From Megalobrama amblycephala (taxonomy: Eukaryota > Chordata > Actinopteri > Cypriniformes > Xenocyprididae), in assembly GCF_018812025.1 (NCBI RefSeq), contig NC_063049.1, positions 17,856,758 through 17,920,757 of the forward strand: a stretch of 64,000 bases of DNA. Direction: 5' to 3'. Made by a program: the position numbers and the translations under genes. Shown here one piece after another: positions 22,390 to 34,841 of this stretch (its first letter is position 1; every line of letters begins with the position of its first letter). The notes below the pieces were generated by a model. The model was not told the DNA's origin, ran no database searches, and was given only the letters and a program-made list of their open reading frames with translations.

Positions 22390-24254
22390 TATGTGAAATC
22401 CTAAAAATTAATTACATTGATAAGATGTACATTTTATATATACATAAATCAATTAGATAATACAAATCTGCATATATGGACAGTAAAATGTAGCAAGTTC
22501 ATAAGTTCTAGTCTTGTCTACTTTCATTCCACAGAACAGATGCCATTCACTCCCCCACCCGACATGCAGGTGTGACAGTGCCAACAGACTGTGTGTGTGA
22601 GGATAGGTCCTCAGGCCATGACAGGGTGCAGAGGGGCACAGATGCACATCGCATTGCTATAACATAACTCACCCCCCTTTTTCCACCTCTCTCGCTCTCT
22701 TTCTCTCCATCCAGCTCTTTTAGAGATAAGCACGAGGCAACCCAGGGAGTGAGGGGTGTCTCAGCGGTACAGCAGGCTCGTCTTTGAACAATAGAACACC
22801 TGAGATTCAATTAAAGCAGGTTAACAGGAGAGGCGAGGGAGCCTCATTAGTGGGCCTCTGTGTTTTGTGTGGACAGGTAACAAGTTATCTAGCATCTGAT
22901 CGCAAAAAAAGGTTGACAGGATATCTATTCTCGCAGACAGAGAAGCTCTGCCATCAAAATGTCATTTGATCGGCCTAATTTGCATAATTACAGAATTTAC
23001 AAAATCTTAGATGAGTAAATCTTCTGTCCGTCACACTTCCCAGACATTTCTCCGGGCACAGCTATGCCTTTCAGTGAATAATCCTTCCGCTAAGCGGTAA
23101 AGTAGAGTCTCTGGAGAGAGAATCTATCACATGAGAAGGTTTGGCACGGTCTCAGAGTGTGACACCGCCGGTGCCGTGGCTACTGCTGAAACTGGCTCTG
23201 GAGGAAACGGGAATCTTTGCATCCTGCCACACTGACAGTGTATTATTAAAATTCATGTGTCGCAGGGGTATTCTGCTAAACGCACAACTAAACCCCTGCT
23301 GAGACCAGCTCAGCAAAGCGTGCTCAAATAGCGCTGGCTCAATGTTGATTTAACACTCATCTCCGGGAAGGTTTAGACAAATACAAAGATGAGTTCAGAG
23401 TCTAACGCCGTCCAGTAGGAAGAAGTGATGAGAAGTGGAAAACCGGACGTCTGCCAGCTGAGTGACAGGGCATAAATGAAAGAAACCGAGTGGCGATTTG
23501 ACTCAATGCCTCTTGTGTATCTGTTTGAATATCCGCTGTGTTTATGCTAAGCATTTCAAAGTGAACAGGAGACGCATCACTCCACGCTGAATGTGTGAGT
23601 GTGAAGAGCAAAGGTTCATTTCACAATCAACTGAGGTCTATGGCGGAATATATTGCTCAGGAGTTTGATTAGGGTGTGTAGAAGAAAACGGCATTAAAAA
23701 TCAGCAAAAATGCTGCTATTAGAAAATGCAACTAATTAAGTGCAGGAATAATTGCTGCAAAATGAGTATGTGAAAAGCAAATACATCAAATGTAACATAA
23801 ATAAATACCGATCTAAACATAAAACAGTATATAATAAACTGCTTTTTTTATCTAAATATGTATAAAAATCATTTAAAATTCATAATTTTAAAATTTTACA
23901 ACTTTATAGTCTCTATAACAAAATAAAATAAATAAAAAAATAATTAAAAAAGAAAATAATAGACTTTACTGACTACTGGGACAAATGTGTTTCTTTTAGC
24001 TGCACTAGAAAAGCAAACATAAAGTAAAATATAAAAATATAATTCACAGGTATACATAGATGCACTGCCAGCAATAGTTAAATATAAATAAATCAATGAA
24101 TCAATAAATCAAAGTTATTGGCTTAGTTATAAGCAACAAGTGAAATCATCATGAAGACTTATGTCTATAAACTGCAGGCATATTAACTGTAATTTTGCAG
24201 ATTGTAAACATATACGAACTAAGCGAGATGCATTATGTGTATATTAAAAAATGG
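22390..24254. other. Non-coding, partly GC-balanced unique sequence
   Basis: I see no gene. 22540-23640 is not repetitive within the window and is less AT-rich than its surroundings, with blocks such as 23140-23350 that could be conserved non-coding DNA. 23780-24100 is AT-rich. I could not find splice-flanked coding exons. Confidence 0.35.
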
Positions 24255-24545
24255 TATAAGATTCATTAGTTAAACATTAGTTAATGCATTAACTAACATG
24301 AACTAACCATGAGCAATACATTTGTTACTCTAATCTTCGTTAACATTAGTTAATGAAAATACAGTTATTCATTAGTGCATTAACTAATGTTAACAAGATT
24401 TTAATAATGTATTAGTACATGTTGAAATTAACATAAACAAAGATTAATAAATGCTGTAGAAGTGCAGTTCATTATTAGTTCATATTAACTAATGGTAAAT
24501 AATGTTAACTATTGAAAACATTGTAAAAATTTTTTTAATTCAAAT
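24255..24545. repeat. Palindromic TTAACTAATGTTAAC-type repeat, copy A
   Basis: The sequence is a run of inverted and direct copies of ATTAGTTAAC and GTTAACTAATG (for example TTAATGCATTAACTAACATG), so it can fold on itself. Related copies flank an insertion at 47935-48125 and 48790-48920. It is a non-coding cyprinid dispersed repeat of unknown class. Confidence 0.65.
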
Positions 24546-27500
24546 AAAATATAATATGTACTAATGTAAACTATACAAAGATACTGCAACAATATTTTTT
24601 TAATATATAAGCAATGCACGGTACCCCTCAGAAACAAATCAAATATTAAATCATCTAAATATTGAAATCTATTTTATATAATAAATCATATCCTCACTGG
24701 TATTGTACATACCACACACACACACTTTCCTTGAACATAGTTGATGTCAATGAAAAAAAAGTCTGCACTTTTTCGCACTAGATCCTGTTGTTAAAAGTGA
24801 CAAAATCAAAGTGTGCACTTCATCATCACTGTTTTGTGGGAACACTTTCATAGCAAATGATGTGGGGGGGAAAAAAAGACAAATTTAATCCAGCATCAGA
24901 AACACAACCAATGCTTCAACTCAATTACAGCTACAAAAGACCTGCCAAACTGTAACGCCATCTAGTGGTTCAAAATGTCAGCTCAACCATCAAATAAAAA
25001 AGTCTTAATACAAAAAATGATCTTCTTTATTCACAAGACACAATAAACATCAAATTGGATGACATTGACATTATTTTACTCTTTACATCAACAGAATTAG
25101 AAGACACTACATTGCAAATACTGCATGAAGAGCTCCTAAGTTACTCACACAACACAGGCCTACATGAACCAACAATCTTCCCAAGACAAGCCACCATGGG
25201 TTATTGGATTTAATTAACCTCGCTTACATAATCAGATCAATAAAGATCACTAAAGTGCTGTTGTAGGACATGATGTACCATCAGCATCCTTGTTCTTCCA
25301 GTATAGGGAGGACCATCTCATTAGCTGTAAAGGACAACTTTAACTCAAGCAAGGAGGAGGAATCCTTATGCATTGGTTTTGCACTGCTTCAAGGCATACG
25401 GGGTGTTGTACGACGGGGTGGTGGGGTGTGAGACAGATTTTGCATGCAGATATTTTAAATGCAATTGTCTTCTTCGCACGGGCAAGCGAGGGGCTCTTTG
25501 GAAATTGACTTTTTGATTATTCATTTAGTGCGATAATTAAATAGTCCTTGCCCTGGGAGCGAAGAACAAGTGAACCATGGCGAGGATATCTAACAGGGCT
25601 TGACGGATCCTTTAAATAATGTTTATTTATCTCCACTAATATTTTGCTGCCTAAACAAGGCTCGGTGCTGCTTCGTGACCCGTGGCTTTCATATCAAAAC
25701 TTCTGGATTTATCTCATTTTGAAGTGCTTTTAATGAAAATGGTGTAAAGTTCGGATGAAGTCTCTCTTGGATTTTTCCTGGGTTGTTCTGAATGCAAAAT
25801 AAAGTATGCAAAGAATTACATTAGACAGTAAATCAATAAATCACATTCAAAATTGATACATAAATCTCTTGAATTAAACAATGTCTGCGGTCTAACTCTG
25901 AGTCCATCCAGTTGTATAAATTAATAAATGAATACATGAACATATTCATTGCGAATCTGCTTTGTGACGCATTATGCACTGACCTCAGCTAGAGATGTTA
26001 TTATACTTTAATTATGGCTCGGTTTTACCACTCCTGCATGAGGAAATTCATGCGTTTGAATGTATTTACCCCTTTCTAATGTCAATCCTTTTAGAGCTCA
26101 ACACAGGTCTGAAATTTGCAATTCCAGTGATATGTTAAAAACATAACCAGCCAGAAGATATAAAAGTGAATGAGAACGGTTTCCAAGCCGCTTCAAAGTT
26201 TCAAGTAAGAAAGGAGCACATTCACCGCAGCTGTGGAAATAAAATTCGCATCTCTGAAAGCTGGAGAAGTTTTTTTTTTTTTTCTTCCCAAAAACATGGA
26301 GACAAAGGAACATTTTCAAAACTGAGTAAGTTGTATAATTCTGTTTTCTTTCATTGCAAGATCTTACCTGAGCCATCAACATCAATTGCAGCTAAAAGTT
26401 TAATAGTTTTAAAACGTTTAAGCAAAGCTTTCTGAAATCTAATTTTCTAAATTGACAATACCCAGCCTTGGTAATTTATGAAGTTCTCCAAAATACAGCA
26501 TAATGCAAATATACTGTAAAATTGGAATCTGTTGCTGTGAAAGTCAACATTATACAATGAATATGAAGTCTTTACATTTGTAAACCCAAACAAACTTTTC
26601 AGTGGTCTTCTTATAATGTCTTTCAGCATTCAGACACACACATATAGCCTCAGCAAGTTTCTCTAAGCTATTATTGCCTGGTTGATTTTGTTTACCAGGG
26701 CTCACATGCTTAGGCAGTTATCCGGCCATCTTCCGTGGAAGATCTGCTCAGATGAACTGTGCTCGCGCACTTTACTGACTCGAGGTGGAGACGTCAACAA
26801 AACCGCGCTTGTGGAAACAGAAGAGTCCTCGTTATGCAAATTCGAGACACACTGATAGGCACGTTTTCTGTTCGTGAATTACCGGCCTTGTCACAAGTCA
26901 AATTACATTTGAATAACCTTTGAGATGTTTTTTTTTTTTTTTTTTTGCAGCGATGTGACTTGATTTGGCCACTGGTCTCAGAACAGGCCCTGTTGTCCTG
27001 TTTGTATAAATTAAATGGCGTAATTTTCATAAATCTTATTCAAATGAAGCTGTGTTACATATTCAATTGTACTGTGAATTCACGTGAATAATTGCAACAA
27101 TGGAAATGGTAAAAATTTAAATAAAGGCAATTTGAATTGTACATTTGTTCATAATATATGGAAAGCAGTGTTATTTAGTGTATATTTTAAAATGATTTTC
27201 CACATTCTACAGTCATCAGCATAGAGATATGACAGATCATTACTGCAAGGTAACATTAATAAACATGTTTATGTAATAAAGTCAGTGTATATTTACTTGA
27301 AATAGGCTATGTAAAAACTTGGTGCGGTGGATGAGAGGGAGGCAAACTGAGAGAACAAAACTTAGACCAAAGGGTGAAGAAAAGAGAGAATAAAAACATT
27401 GAAGAGAAAAGAATGAAAGACAACACGTTCATAGTCCAAACTAATGAAAGGTTATATGGCACACGCTCTTTGTTGGTGCTGGAATGTGCCTACAAATGCA

Positions 27501-27592
27501 TTACTTCAATCTTATATTTGTTTATCAAACAGAGAACATGTGGAGGTAAATAAAATATCTGTTTAAATATTTACCTTGAATTTGATGAAATG
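24546..27592. other. Non-coding, with a candidate conserved element at 25370-25700
   Basis: No exons are recognisable. The block 25370-25700 contains ATTA/TAAT homeodomain-type cores (for example TTGATTATTCATTTAG and GCGATAATTAAATAG) in otherwise non-repetitive, moderately GC-rich sequence. Poly-T runs occur near 26270-26284 and 26927-26947. I see no other elements. Confidence 0.35.
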
Positions 27593-27596
27593 TTAA

Positions 27597-27900
27597 AGGA
27601 ATAGTTCACCCCAAAATGAAATTCCTGTCATCATTTACGCACCTTCGAGTGGTTTCAAACCTGTATGAGTTTCTTTCTTCTGTTGAACACAAAAGAAGAT
27701 ATTTTGAAGAATGCGTGTAAACAGTTGGACCCCATTTACTTCCATAGTATTTTTTCTCCATATATGGAAGTCAATGGGGTCCATCAACTGTTTGTTCATC
27801 AACATTCTTCAAAATATCTTCTTTTGTGTTCAGCAGAAGAAAGAAACTCATACAGGTTTGGAACAACTTGAGGGTGAGTAAATGACGATGGAATTTAATT
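27597..27900. mobile_element. Angel-like hairpin MITE
   Basis: The left end AGGAATAGTTCACCCCAAAA follows TTAA (27593-27596). The element is a near-perfect hairpin: TTTCTTTCTTCTGTTGAACA at 27670 recurs inverted near 27824-27846, and GGACCCCATTTACTTCCATA pairs with TGGAAGTCAATGGGGTCC around a centre near 27755. The right end is degraded into a poly-T tract at 27898-27928. Confidence 0.85.
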
Positions 27901-27928
27901 TTTTATTTTTTTTTTTTTTTTTTTTTTT

Positions 27929-30137
27929 AGAAAATTTGTTTAGAGCATCTAAATTTCAATGTTATTCCTTCAAAAATGTCAGAATTTAGATTTTAAATCA
28001 GTAAAATATGAATCAGTAAACATTTAAATAAAGTAATATAATTTTTTATTCTTCTTTCTTTTTTGTAAATAAAAAAAAATATATTTAAATTATGTAAAAT
28101 TACACAGAAATGCAAAACCATATGGAAGTACTATTTTTCATCATGAGTCCAAATATTGTTTGGGCAAACATTTATTGGAAAAACTGTATTACAAACAACA
28201 AATTTTATATAATTAAGATCATTTTAGCCCTCTCTCTAACTGTGCATCAACACAGTTCTTTACTTCATACTTAATTTATACTGTATGTAAACAAACATAT
28301 ACATGGAAAAGTCTATTCTTTTGCGTGAACTTGTGTTTTTCGAGTCCACATTGCTCACCACCGATGTCACAAGCTTACATCCCACAAAAGTAATGAGTAC
28401 CTCAGCGAGCAGTTCTTACCTCTATCCCCTGCAACCCTTTTTAAAATTGTTGAGGCTAATTTCAATATTCATGAGTTCTCCACAGGCTCAGTTCAGCAGT
28501 TTCCATTAAGCATTAATTAGGTGCCGGAGGGGGAAGCAAACACAAATAAGGAGCTGAATAACTAATTAAGGTGTTTGAAATGCTGGAGGCCTGCAATCCC
28601 ACTAATGGCTGGTTAGGCAAGGTATAGGAGGAACCGATCCCACAGACAAGATCCCCACAAGCACATACACAACCAGCAGAAATACACAAAACACACAGAC
28701 GGTACAGACACACAAACAAACCCGAAATCACTCGCTAACAAAAAGTTTGGTTGTGAACAACTGATTTTGGTGCTCTGCCTATTTTCGTTTCGCTGCTGAA
28801 ATGTTCAGGCTGCGTACAGATGTTGGCCAGATGTGGCACGGCTTGCGAGACTGGTTATTTTCTCCGACTGTGGTTAAAATATATACGAGTGTGAAAAGAT
28901 ACTATAAAGTGATACCATGCATTCAGTATTTGGATTTAATATTATATCATATATCCATATATCCACCTACATCCATTTCTTGCCATGGCTTCCAGCATTT
29001 AGACCTAAATAAGTTCATTTGGTGAATGAGCACTTCCTATTTGATTCTAATATGTTCAGACGAACCTAAATGCAGATGTTCCCAATGATCTAGAATATAA
29101 TTTCCATGTTATTAGGATGTACTTTATTCATTATCATATGCTTAAGGTATAAATAAAATTATGTGCATGTCATTGTGTTTAACATGTCGGACAAGTGAGC
29201 TCATTTGTTTTAAAGCGAGACCGCTAACATGAGTAATCTCATCACATTTTAATATGTTACTGTCATGCTGACAAATTCTCCAAGTGGATGAATTCAATTA
29301 CCATAACTTGTGTAAACAAGAAGGTCATTGAATTTCAGTTAATATAATCTGCTTTAAGGAACACTGATATGCATTTTGTAATATTAATAATAATAATGTT
29401 AATATGAACAATGCTGCGGTGAATGTGAGGTTTTGGACAGCACGCTGTATAAATACAAGTAAATGTTTGTGTATTCTCTCTCGGGCTTTCAGCGACACAA
29501 AGCGCTATTTATTTTCTCTCCACGTTCTATTTTCATTAAATCTATTTGTCCCATTTGGCCAAAGCTTTGCGGCCTCAAAGTCTAGTCTTAGAAGAGGATC
29601 TGCAATACATGAACAAAATAAATGATATTTCTACAGAGGCATATCTGTAGACTGGGGAATATGACTGGAATTGACCTGATGAATCCTAATCAGGTGTTTT
29701 AGGTTTAACCCCGCCGAGGTCAGATTACTGAACTCACACCAGCGCTTTATTTGAACAACGGGATCAAAATACTAAACCGCACAAAGCAAATAAATGTCCT
29801 GTTCTTCAAAACTTTTGCTCAGATACGTTTGTGGTGAAAGACGAAACGCTTGTGTGGGTTTTTTGTGTCATAGTTGGAGTATGACATACACACATGAAAA
29901 GAACTGAGTGTAATGTCGAGTAATATTCAGATACAGATTTAACTTGAGCTTTAACTTGTGTTCAGTTTAATGACACTTGAGAAATCTTATTCTTATAACA
30001 ATTCTATTCAGATCTCGCCAAGCTTTCAAGCCAAGAATTAAATAAATAAAAAGGATAAAACAAAAGCAGAAAAATCTGAGCTCAAATCAAATTGAAATAG
30101 TATTTAGTATATATACTAATATATACTGTATGTATAT
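27929..30137. other. Non-coding, with a candidate conserved element near 28480-28660
   Basis: No gene is seen. The block 28480-28660 (including AGCATTAATTAGGTGCCGG and GAATAACTAATTAAGGTG) has closely spaced TAATTA homeodomain cores in non-repetitive sequence and looks like possible regulatory DNA. The remainder is AT-rich without recognisable elements. Confidence 0.35.
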
Positions 30138-30523
30138 GTGACCCTGGACCACAAAACCAGTCACAAGTCGCACGGGTATATTTGTAGCAATAGCCAACAA
30201 TACATTACGATTTTTCTTTTATGCCAAAAATCATTTGGATATTAAGTAAAGATCATGTTCCATGAAGATATTTTGTAAATTTCCTACCGTAAACATATCA
30301 AAAGTTAATTTTTGTGTGTGGATATGCATTGCTAAGGACTTAATTTGGACAACTTTAAAGGCGATTTTCTTAATATTTTGATTTTTTTGCACCCTCAGAT
30401 TCCAGATTTTCAAATATTTGTATCTCGGCCAAATATTGTCCTATCATAACAAATCATACATCAATGGAAAGCTTATTTATTCAGAAAATTGACCCTTATG
30501 ACTGGTTTTGAGGTCCAGGGTCA
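30138..30523. repeat. Terminal-inverted dispersed repeat, GTGACCCTGGACCACAAAAC type
   Basis: The left end GTGACCCTGGACCACAAAAC is the inverse of the right end GGTTTTGAGGTCCAGGGTCA, bounding about 386 bp of non-coding sequence. The interior (CTTTAAAGGCGATTTTC, CCAGATTTTCAAATATTTG) matches my memory of a repeat found widely in fish. It is a non-autonomous DNA transposon of uncertain superfamily. Confidence 0.8.
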
Positions 30524-30524
30524 A

Positions 30525-30880
30525 AGCTGAAATAAAATAACATGAAATAAAATATTAGTTGAAAAACTTATTGATTAGAAATGCTGCCTTGGCAATAAAC
30601 TAAAATAAGTTTAAGTTGAAGCACTAAAGTTATTTACTGGAAATAAATTTAAAAAACTAAATAAAAAAAAAATAAAATAAACCTAAATGGCAATTTATAT
30701 ATAAAACTAATAAAATGGCAAAAGCACATAATGCATTACAATTAATTACATGTAATTACTTAACATGACAACTAACAATATAAAAATAAAAGCTAATTCA
30801 AAATATGCATAAAACTATAATAAAATTAAAATAAAAACTGGTTAAAAAATAAATAACACTGGTGCTTATAAATATAGTAT
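30525..30880. repeat. A-rich interspersed repeat, copy B
   Basis: Words in the same order as at 12690-13130 (AAAGCTGAAATAAAATA, AGAAATGCTGCCTTGGCAA, AAACTAAAATAAG) mark this as a second diverged copy. It starts directly after the repeat ending at 30523. Confidence 0.55.
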
Positions 30881-32133
30881 CAGTGAAAGTCAATGTAATT
30901 TAGAGAATCAAACTCCACAGCTTGTCAGATCACTAAAAAAGTTCAGTTTTTGAGATAATAACAATAAAGACCAAATAGATTATTAAAATCGCATTAATTA
31001 GAATTTTTTTTATTAAATAAGAGACAACTTTAATCAATTTTCAACCATTCAGAAAAACTTACAATTTACAGAAGCAGAGTAAAGTAGCTATTCTCAGCTG
31101 AATAGGTCTTTTCACATCACGCGGCTCATTACGGTGAACCCGGAGGATTTGCAGCTGTGAGAAGTAAGACCGCACATCTTCTCCTCCTGAGAACCCGTTA
31201 CCCCCTTTCAGGCCTCACCCGGCCTGTAAGACCCGAGACCGTGATCTGAGATCTCACCCCGACCCACACCACAGCACCCCAACAGCCTCCAGCGGTCCAC
31301 ACTGCGTGCCCCTACCTGCTGTGAGGGGGACCGCTTCAAATTAAACTAATTATTCCAACACCCAACAGTGTGCTGTTCTCCCAAAACCAGGGCAGTGCCC
31401 AAAGAGCAGTCTTTTCAAATACTTAATAAGACAGAGAGCAGGGTTTAATTTGTCTCTCTGCTAATTTGAAATGCAATACATACAATCTCCAACCAAGAGG
31501 TCACCAATTTATTCTTCTCCAACACAAAAATCTTGTTAAAGCTTGTCGTATTTGGACAACCACAGATCAAAATGAGCAATGCAACGTTTAAAAATATTCC
31601 TCAAAGTGCGACAAATGTTTGTGTTAGCATAATGGTGAAGGAGATTTCCTGTTTTCAAACTCGTCCTTCCTATTTTGAGAAATGGTTGTATTTCCCCCAC
31701 ACTGGTGGATCTCAAATGGACACTATTCTGAACAGAAAGTCGTCTGAGAATTTAAAAAATGCAAATGAAGAAACATTTGAATTTAATGCTTTTTTATTAC
31801 AAATAATTAATTACATTTCAAATGATTCATTAATAATTATATCATCAGCATATCTGCAACATTTTGAGAGAATTTTTTTTTTTTTGATGGCAGCAACACT
31901 CATATAAAGTGATATATTTTTCATTATAAAGTTGATTTGTTTTATTTTTATTTTATTTTTTTCTTAACTTTGTATATTTCCAGGTTTAAATTGGATCACA
32001 GATTTTAAATGCAGTCTCAGATTTTTAGACCCCACAATATACAAACACAGTAATCATTTAATACCATGGTATCATTATCATTGTACCATGATACAATCTC
32101 AGTACTTCTCGCAAGGGTAGAAAACAACTTTAC
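30881..32133. other. Non-coding, with a GC-rich block at 31080-31340
   Basis: No exon is convincing. The block 31080-31340 is markedly more GC-rich than its surroundings (for example CCCGGAGGATTTGCAGCTGTG) and non-repetitive, so it could be conserved regulatory DNA. A poly-T run is at 31873-31885. Confidence 0.35.
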
Positions 32134-32355
32134 TCTTTAAAATAAAGGTTCCAAAGGTGTTTTTCGCATTGATTCCATAGAAACAAATTTTTTGGTTCCC
32201 TAAAGAACCTTTAAGTGAACAGTTCTAAAAAGAATTTTTTTTCCTTAGTGTGAAGAACTTTTTAAAGGGGTCATAAATTGAGAAATCAAATTTTCCTTGA
32301 TCTTTTGACATGTAAGAGGGCAATGTACTATAAAAACCTCTGATAGTTTCAGAAC

Positions 32356-32651
32356 CAACCTGATCTCACAGCAATCCATACATATTTTATGAGGTGGCTA
32401 ATACGTATGAATTCGTATGACCTCACTCGTAAGAATTTATACGATTTTTGCTAAATCGTACGTATTTTATGAGTTGCCAAATTCGTATGAGTTCGTACGA
32501 ATGATCTACCCCTAACACCGCCCCTAAACCTACCCATCACTGATAAATCGTATGAATTTGTATGAGTGAGGTCGTACAAGTGAGGTTGTATGAATTCGTA
32601 CGAATTAGCCACCTCGTAAAATATGTATGAATTGGTTGTGAGATAGCGTTG
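32356..32651. mobile_element. MITE with CAACCTGATCTCACA ends
   Basis: The left end CAACCTGATCTCACA and right end TGTGAGATAGCGTTG are inverted with a few differences. The interior is largely self-complementary around GTATGAATTCGTAC-type words and has a central GC-rich stretch ACCCCTAACACCGCCCCTAA. It interrupts element copy 2. It is non-coding. Confidence 0.75.
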
Positions 32652-33295
32652 TCAGGACTCAAAATTTCCTCATTAGTCCAAAAACAGCTTTTATTGAATC
32701 CAAGCTCAGAAAATGATTTGTTTCTGATTGTCACATTATGAAATAATAGAGCGATGAAAGACTACAGAATCAGATGAACGCCTACTTCTACATCATTGCA
32801 TATTTGGCCCCGCCCACTGGCATGTGAGTGCGAGAAGAGCGATGCAGGATCACTGGACTAAAAATAACATTACCTTCCAAAGGATCCTAATGCTGGGAAA
32901 GTGGTTATTTATTTTCAACTATGTGAAGGTCCCAGTTGTGCATTATTTGTTTTTTGGTACATTTCAATGTGGATTATTTGGTAAATCAGTCGCAATTTCG
33001 GTGCAGGCTTTGCAGACAGGCTTTTACTGTAAGATATGGACCTGACAGTAATGCCACAACATTTAAGTAACTGTGTTCATTCTAATTCCTGTGATCAGTG
33101 ATTTCTGATATGTAATGACTGATGTACAGTCAGAAGTTTTGTCTCAAAATGGTTTATTGCTGTTGCATCAGTAAATAAAGCCAGTGACTGCAACTACACA
33201 TCTTTCTTTTAGTAGAATGAAAATAATCTGTTATTTATTCCTATTCCTATTTATTGTGATTACATTTTAAAAAAGCGATCAAAGAAGCCTCCTTT

Positions 33296-34283
33296 CACTG
33301 TAAACCATAACGCTCAAAATAATTAATTGGTTTGAGTAGGACAAACTTAAATTAATCAAATTAGTAAATTAACTGTTATGAGTATTTAGAACTTTCTTTC
33401 AAGTTCACAGCACTGACATATTTCAAGTAAACTGAACTGTATCATTGTTTTAAGTTGTATGAACTCATTTCTTTTCATTTAGACTAACTTAAGTTTAACT
33501 GAAACTGGGCTGGGATTTCTATGTCCCAGCATGCATTGCCCATGCCACTCAAAATGACACTCAACATCATGTTAAAATTAAGTGTTATATAATGTTTTTT
33601 GTGCAAGATTTATGGTAAGGGAGATTTAGCAGTGATTAATGTTTTCTTATGCTAGTTTAGAAGAGTTTCTGTTAATGTGGGTTGAATTTTCTTAAAATTT
33701 ATAGTGAAGTAAATAACTAATTTGATTTGCAAGAACTCAAAATATAAAAAGTTAAGTAACTAAATCTTTTATGTTAATTGTTATCAAAATGTATGAGTTA
33801 CTTAAAGCTGCTGTCCGCGATTTTTGGCCCTCTAGCGGTTAATAAACAGAACTGCACGCGTCTTGTGGAAGAACACCGTAGCCAGAGCTACTTTTCTCCG
33901 TGTAAGTCTATGGCGAGTCACGCAGTTACTGTGATACTCTGTGGCGAGTCCTACCAGTCTGGTCTGAAATAGTCCGAATATAAACACCTAGTATAAGTGT
34001 ACCATAATGATTCAGGGTAAGACAAAAAACATGGTTTGGAAAATGGATTCATGTTGCATATTCTCATTATATCATTTTTGTAAATTTTTAACACAAAAAA
34101 AGTTGTGGACTGCAGCTTTAAAGTACTTTAAAGTTAGGAGCAATTATTATGCATGAGTACTACAAACTCAAAACTTGATAGTTCTGTTTACTTAAAATTG
34201 GGAACATCATAACTCAAAAAAAGTTGATATAACCGATTACCTCAAATTTTTTAAGTTAGCCCAACTTATTCGGGTTTACAGCG
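33296..34283. mobile_element. CACTA-like MITE (level 3), TTT target duplication
   Basis: The ends CACTGTAAACC and GGTTTACAGCG are inverted with one change. The flanks CCTTT on the left and TTTATAATCG on the right share TTT. The equivalent position in copy 1 (around 9440-9470, CCTTTACAATGGCTGAAG) is uninterrupted and reads straight across, supporting a 3-bp duplication as expected for CACTA/EnSpm transposition. It contains the MITE at 33806-34117. Confidence 0.8.
33806..34117. mobile_element. TTAA-flanked MITE with AGCTGCTGTCC ends (level 4)
   Basis: AGCTGCTGTCCGCGATTTTT at the left is the inverse of AAAAAAGTTGTGGACTGCAGCT at its right in the outer bases, with TTAA at 33802-33805 and 34118-34121. 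At 312 bp and non-coding it is the innermost and therefore youngest insertion of the stack. Confidence 0.82.
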
Positions 34284-34841
34284 TTTATAATCGCTGCAGC
34301 TGTGAATCATAGCGCGAGAGTTATCTGGACTCGTTGCCCAAACCTCCGTTATGAATCTCTTACTGTATTTACATTGTGTTTGCACTTACATTAATGACGA
34401 AAGAATTCATGAGAGTGCAGAAATCGAGAGAGATCACTGCATTCATGTCTGTCATCGGCAGCCTTTCATGCCACGGAAGTAGATCTAAATATAATGCTAT
34501 AATCAACACTTTTCACGATTAGTTAATCTCGACAGCTGTAATAGTAAAAATGTGTTAAATGTATCACAGCAGTGGGCGTTTGCACTGAAGTCTCACAGCA
34601 GACGCACCCCTTCAAACAGAGCGTTCAATCCAGAGGGCTAAAATCAGGGGAGAAAATGGCTTTTTATTTCTAAATTATGACTATTTTTGATGTAAAAATC
34701 ATACTAATATTATATGTGCACCCTAGGAGAAAAATGCAGTTCATGACCCCTTTAATAATCTAAAGAACCTTTTATGATTCCATGAATGTTAAAGGTTCTT
34801 CACGGAACCATCAATGCCAATAAAGAACTTTTATTTTGAAG

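Larger units (their letters stand above)
32266..34751. mobile_element. TTAA-flanked element, copy 2 (level 2)
   Basis: The ends AGGGGTCAT and ATGACCCCT are perfect inverted copies flanked by TTAA (32262-32265 and 34752-34755). The interior matches copy 1 (8239-10044), including GGCCCCGCCCACTG and TTTTTGATGTAAAAATCA. Three further elements lie inside it at 32356-32651 and 33296-34283, the last containing 33806-34117. No transposase gene is present. piggyBac or Kolobok mobilisation is inferred from the TTAA target. Confidence 0.87.
32134..34841. repeat. Outer palindromic MITE (level 1 of a nested stack)
   Basis: The left arm 32134-32265 begins CTTTAAAATAAAGGTTCC and the right arm 34752-34841 ends GAACTTTTATTTTGAAG, its inverse. 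Words such as CCCTAAAGAACCTTT and TCTAAAGAACCTTTTATGAT show the two arms belong together. The TTAA element 32266-34751 sits between them. Confidence 0.7.
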
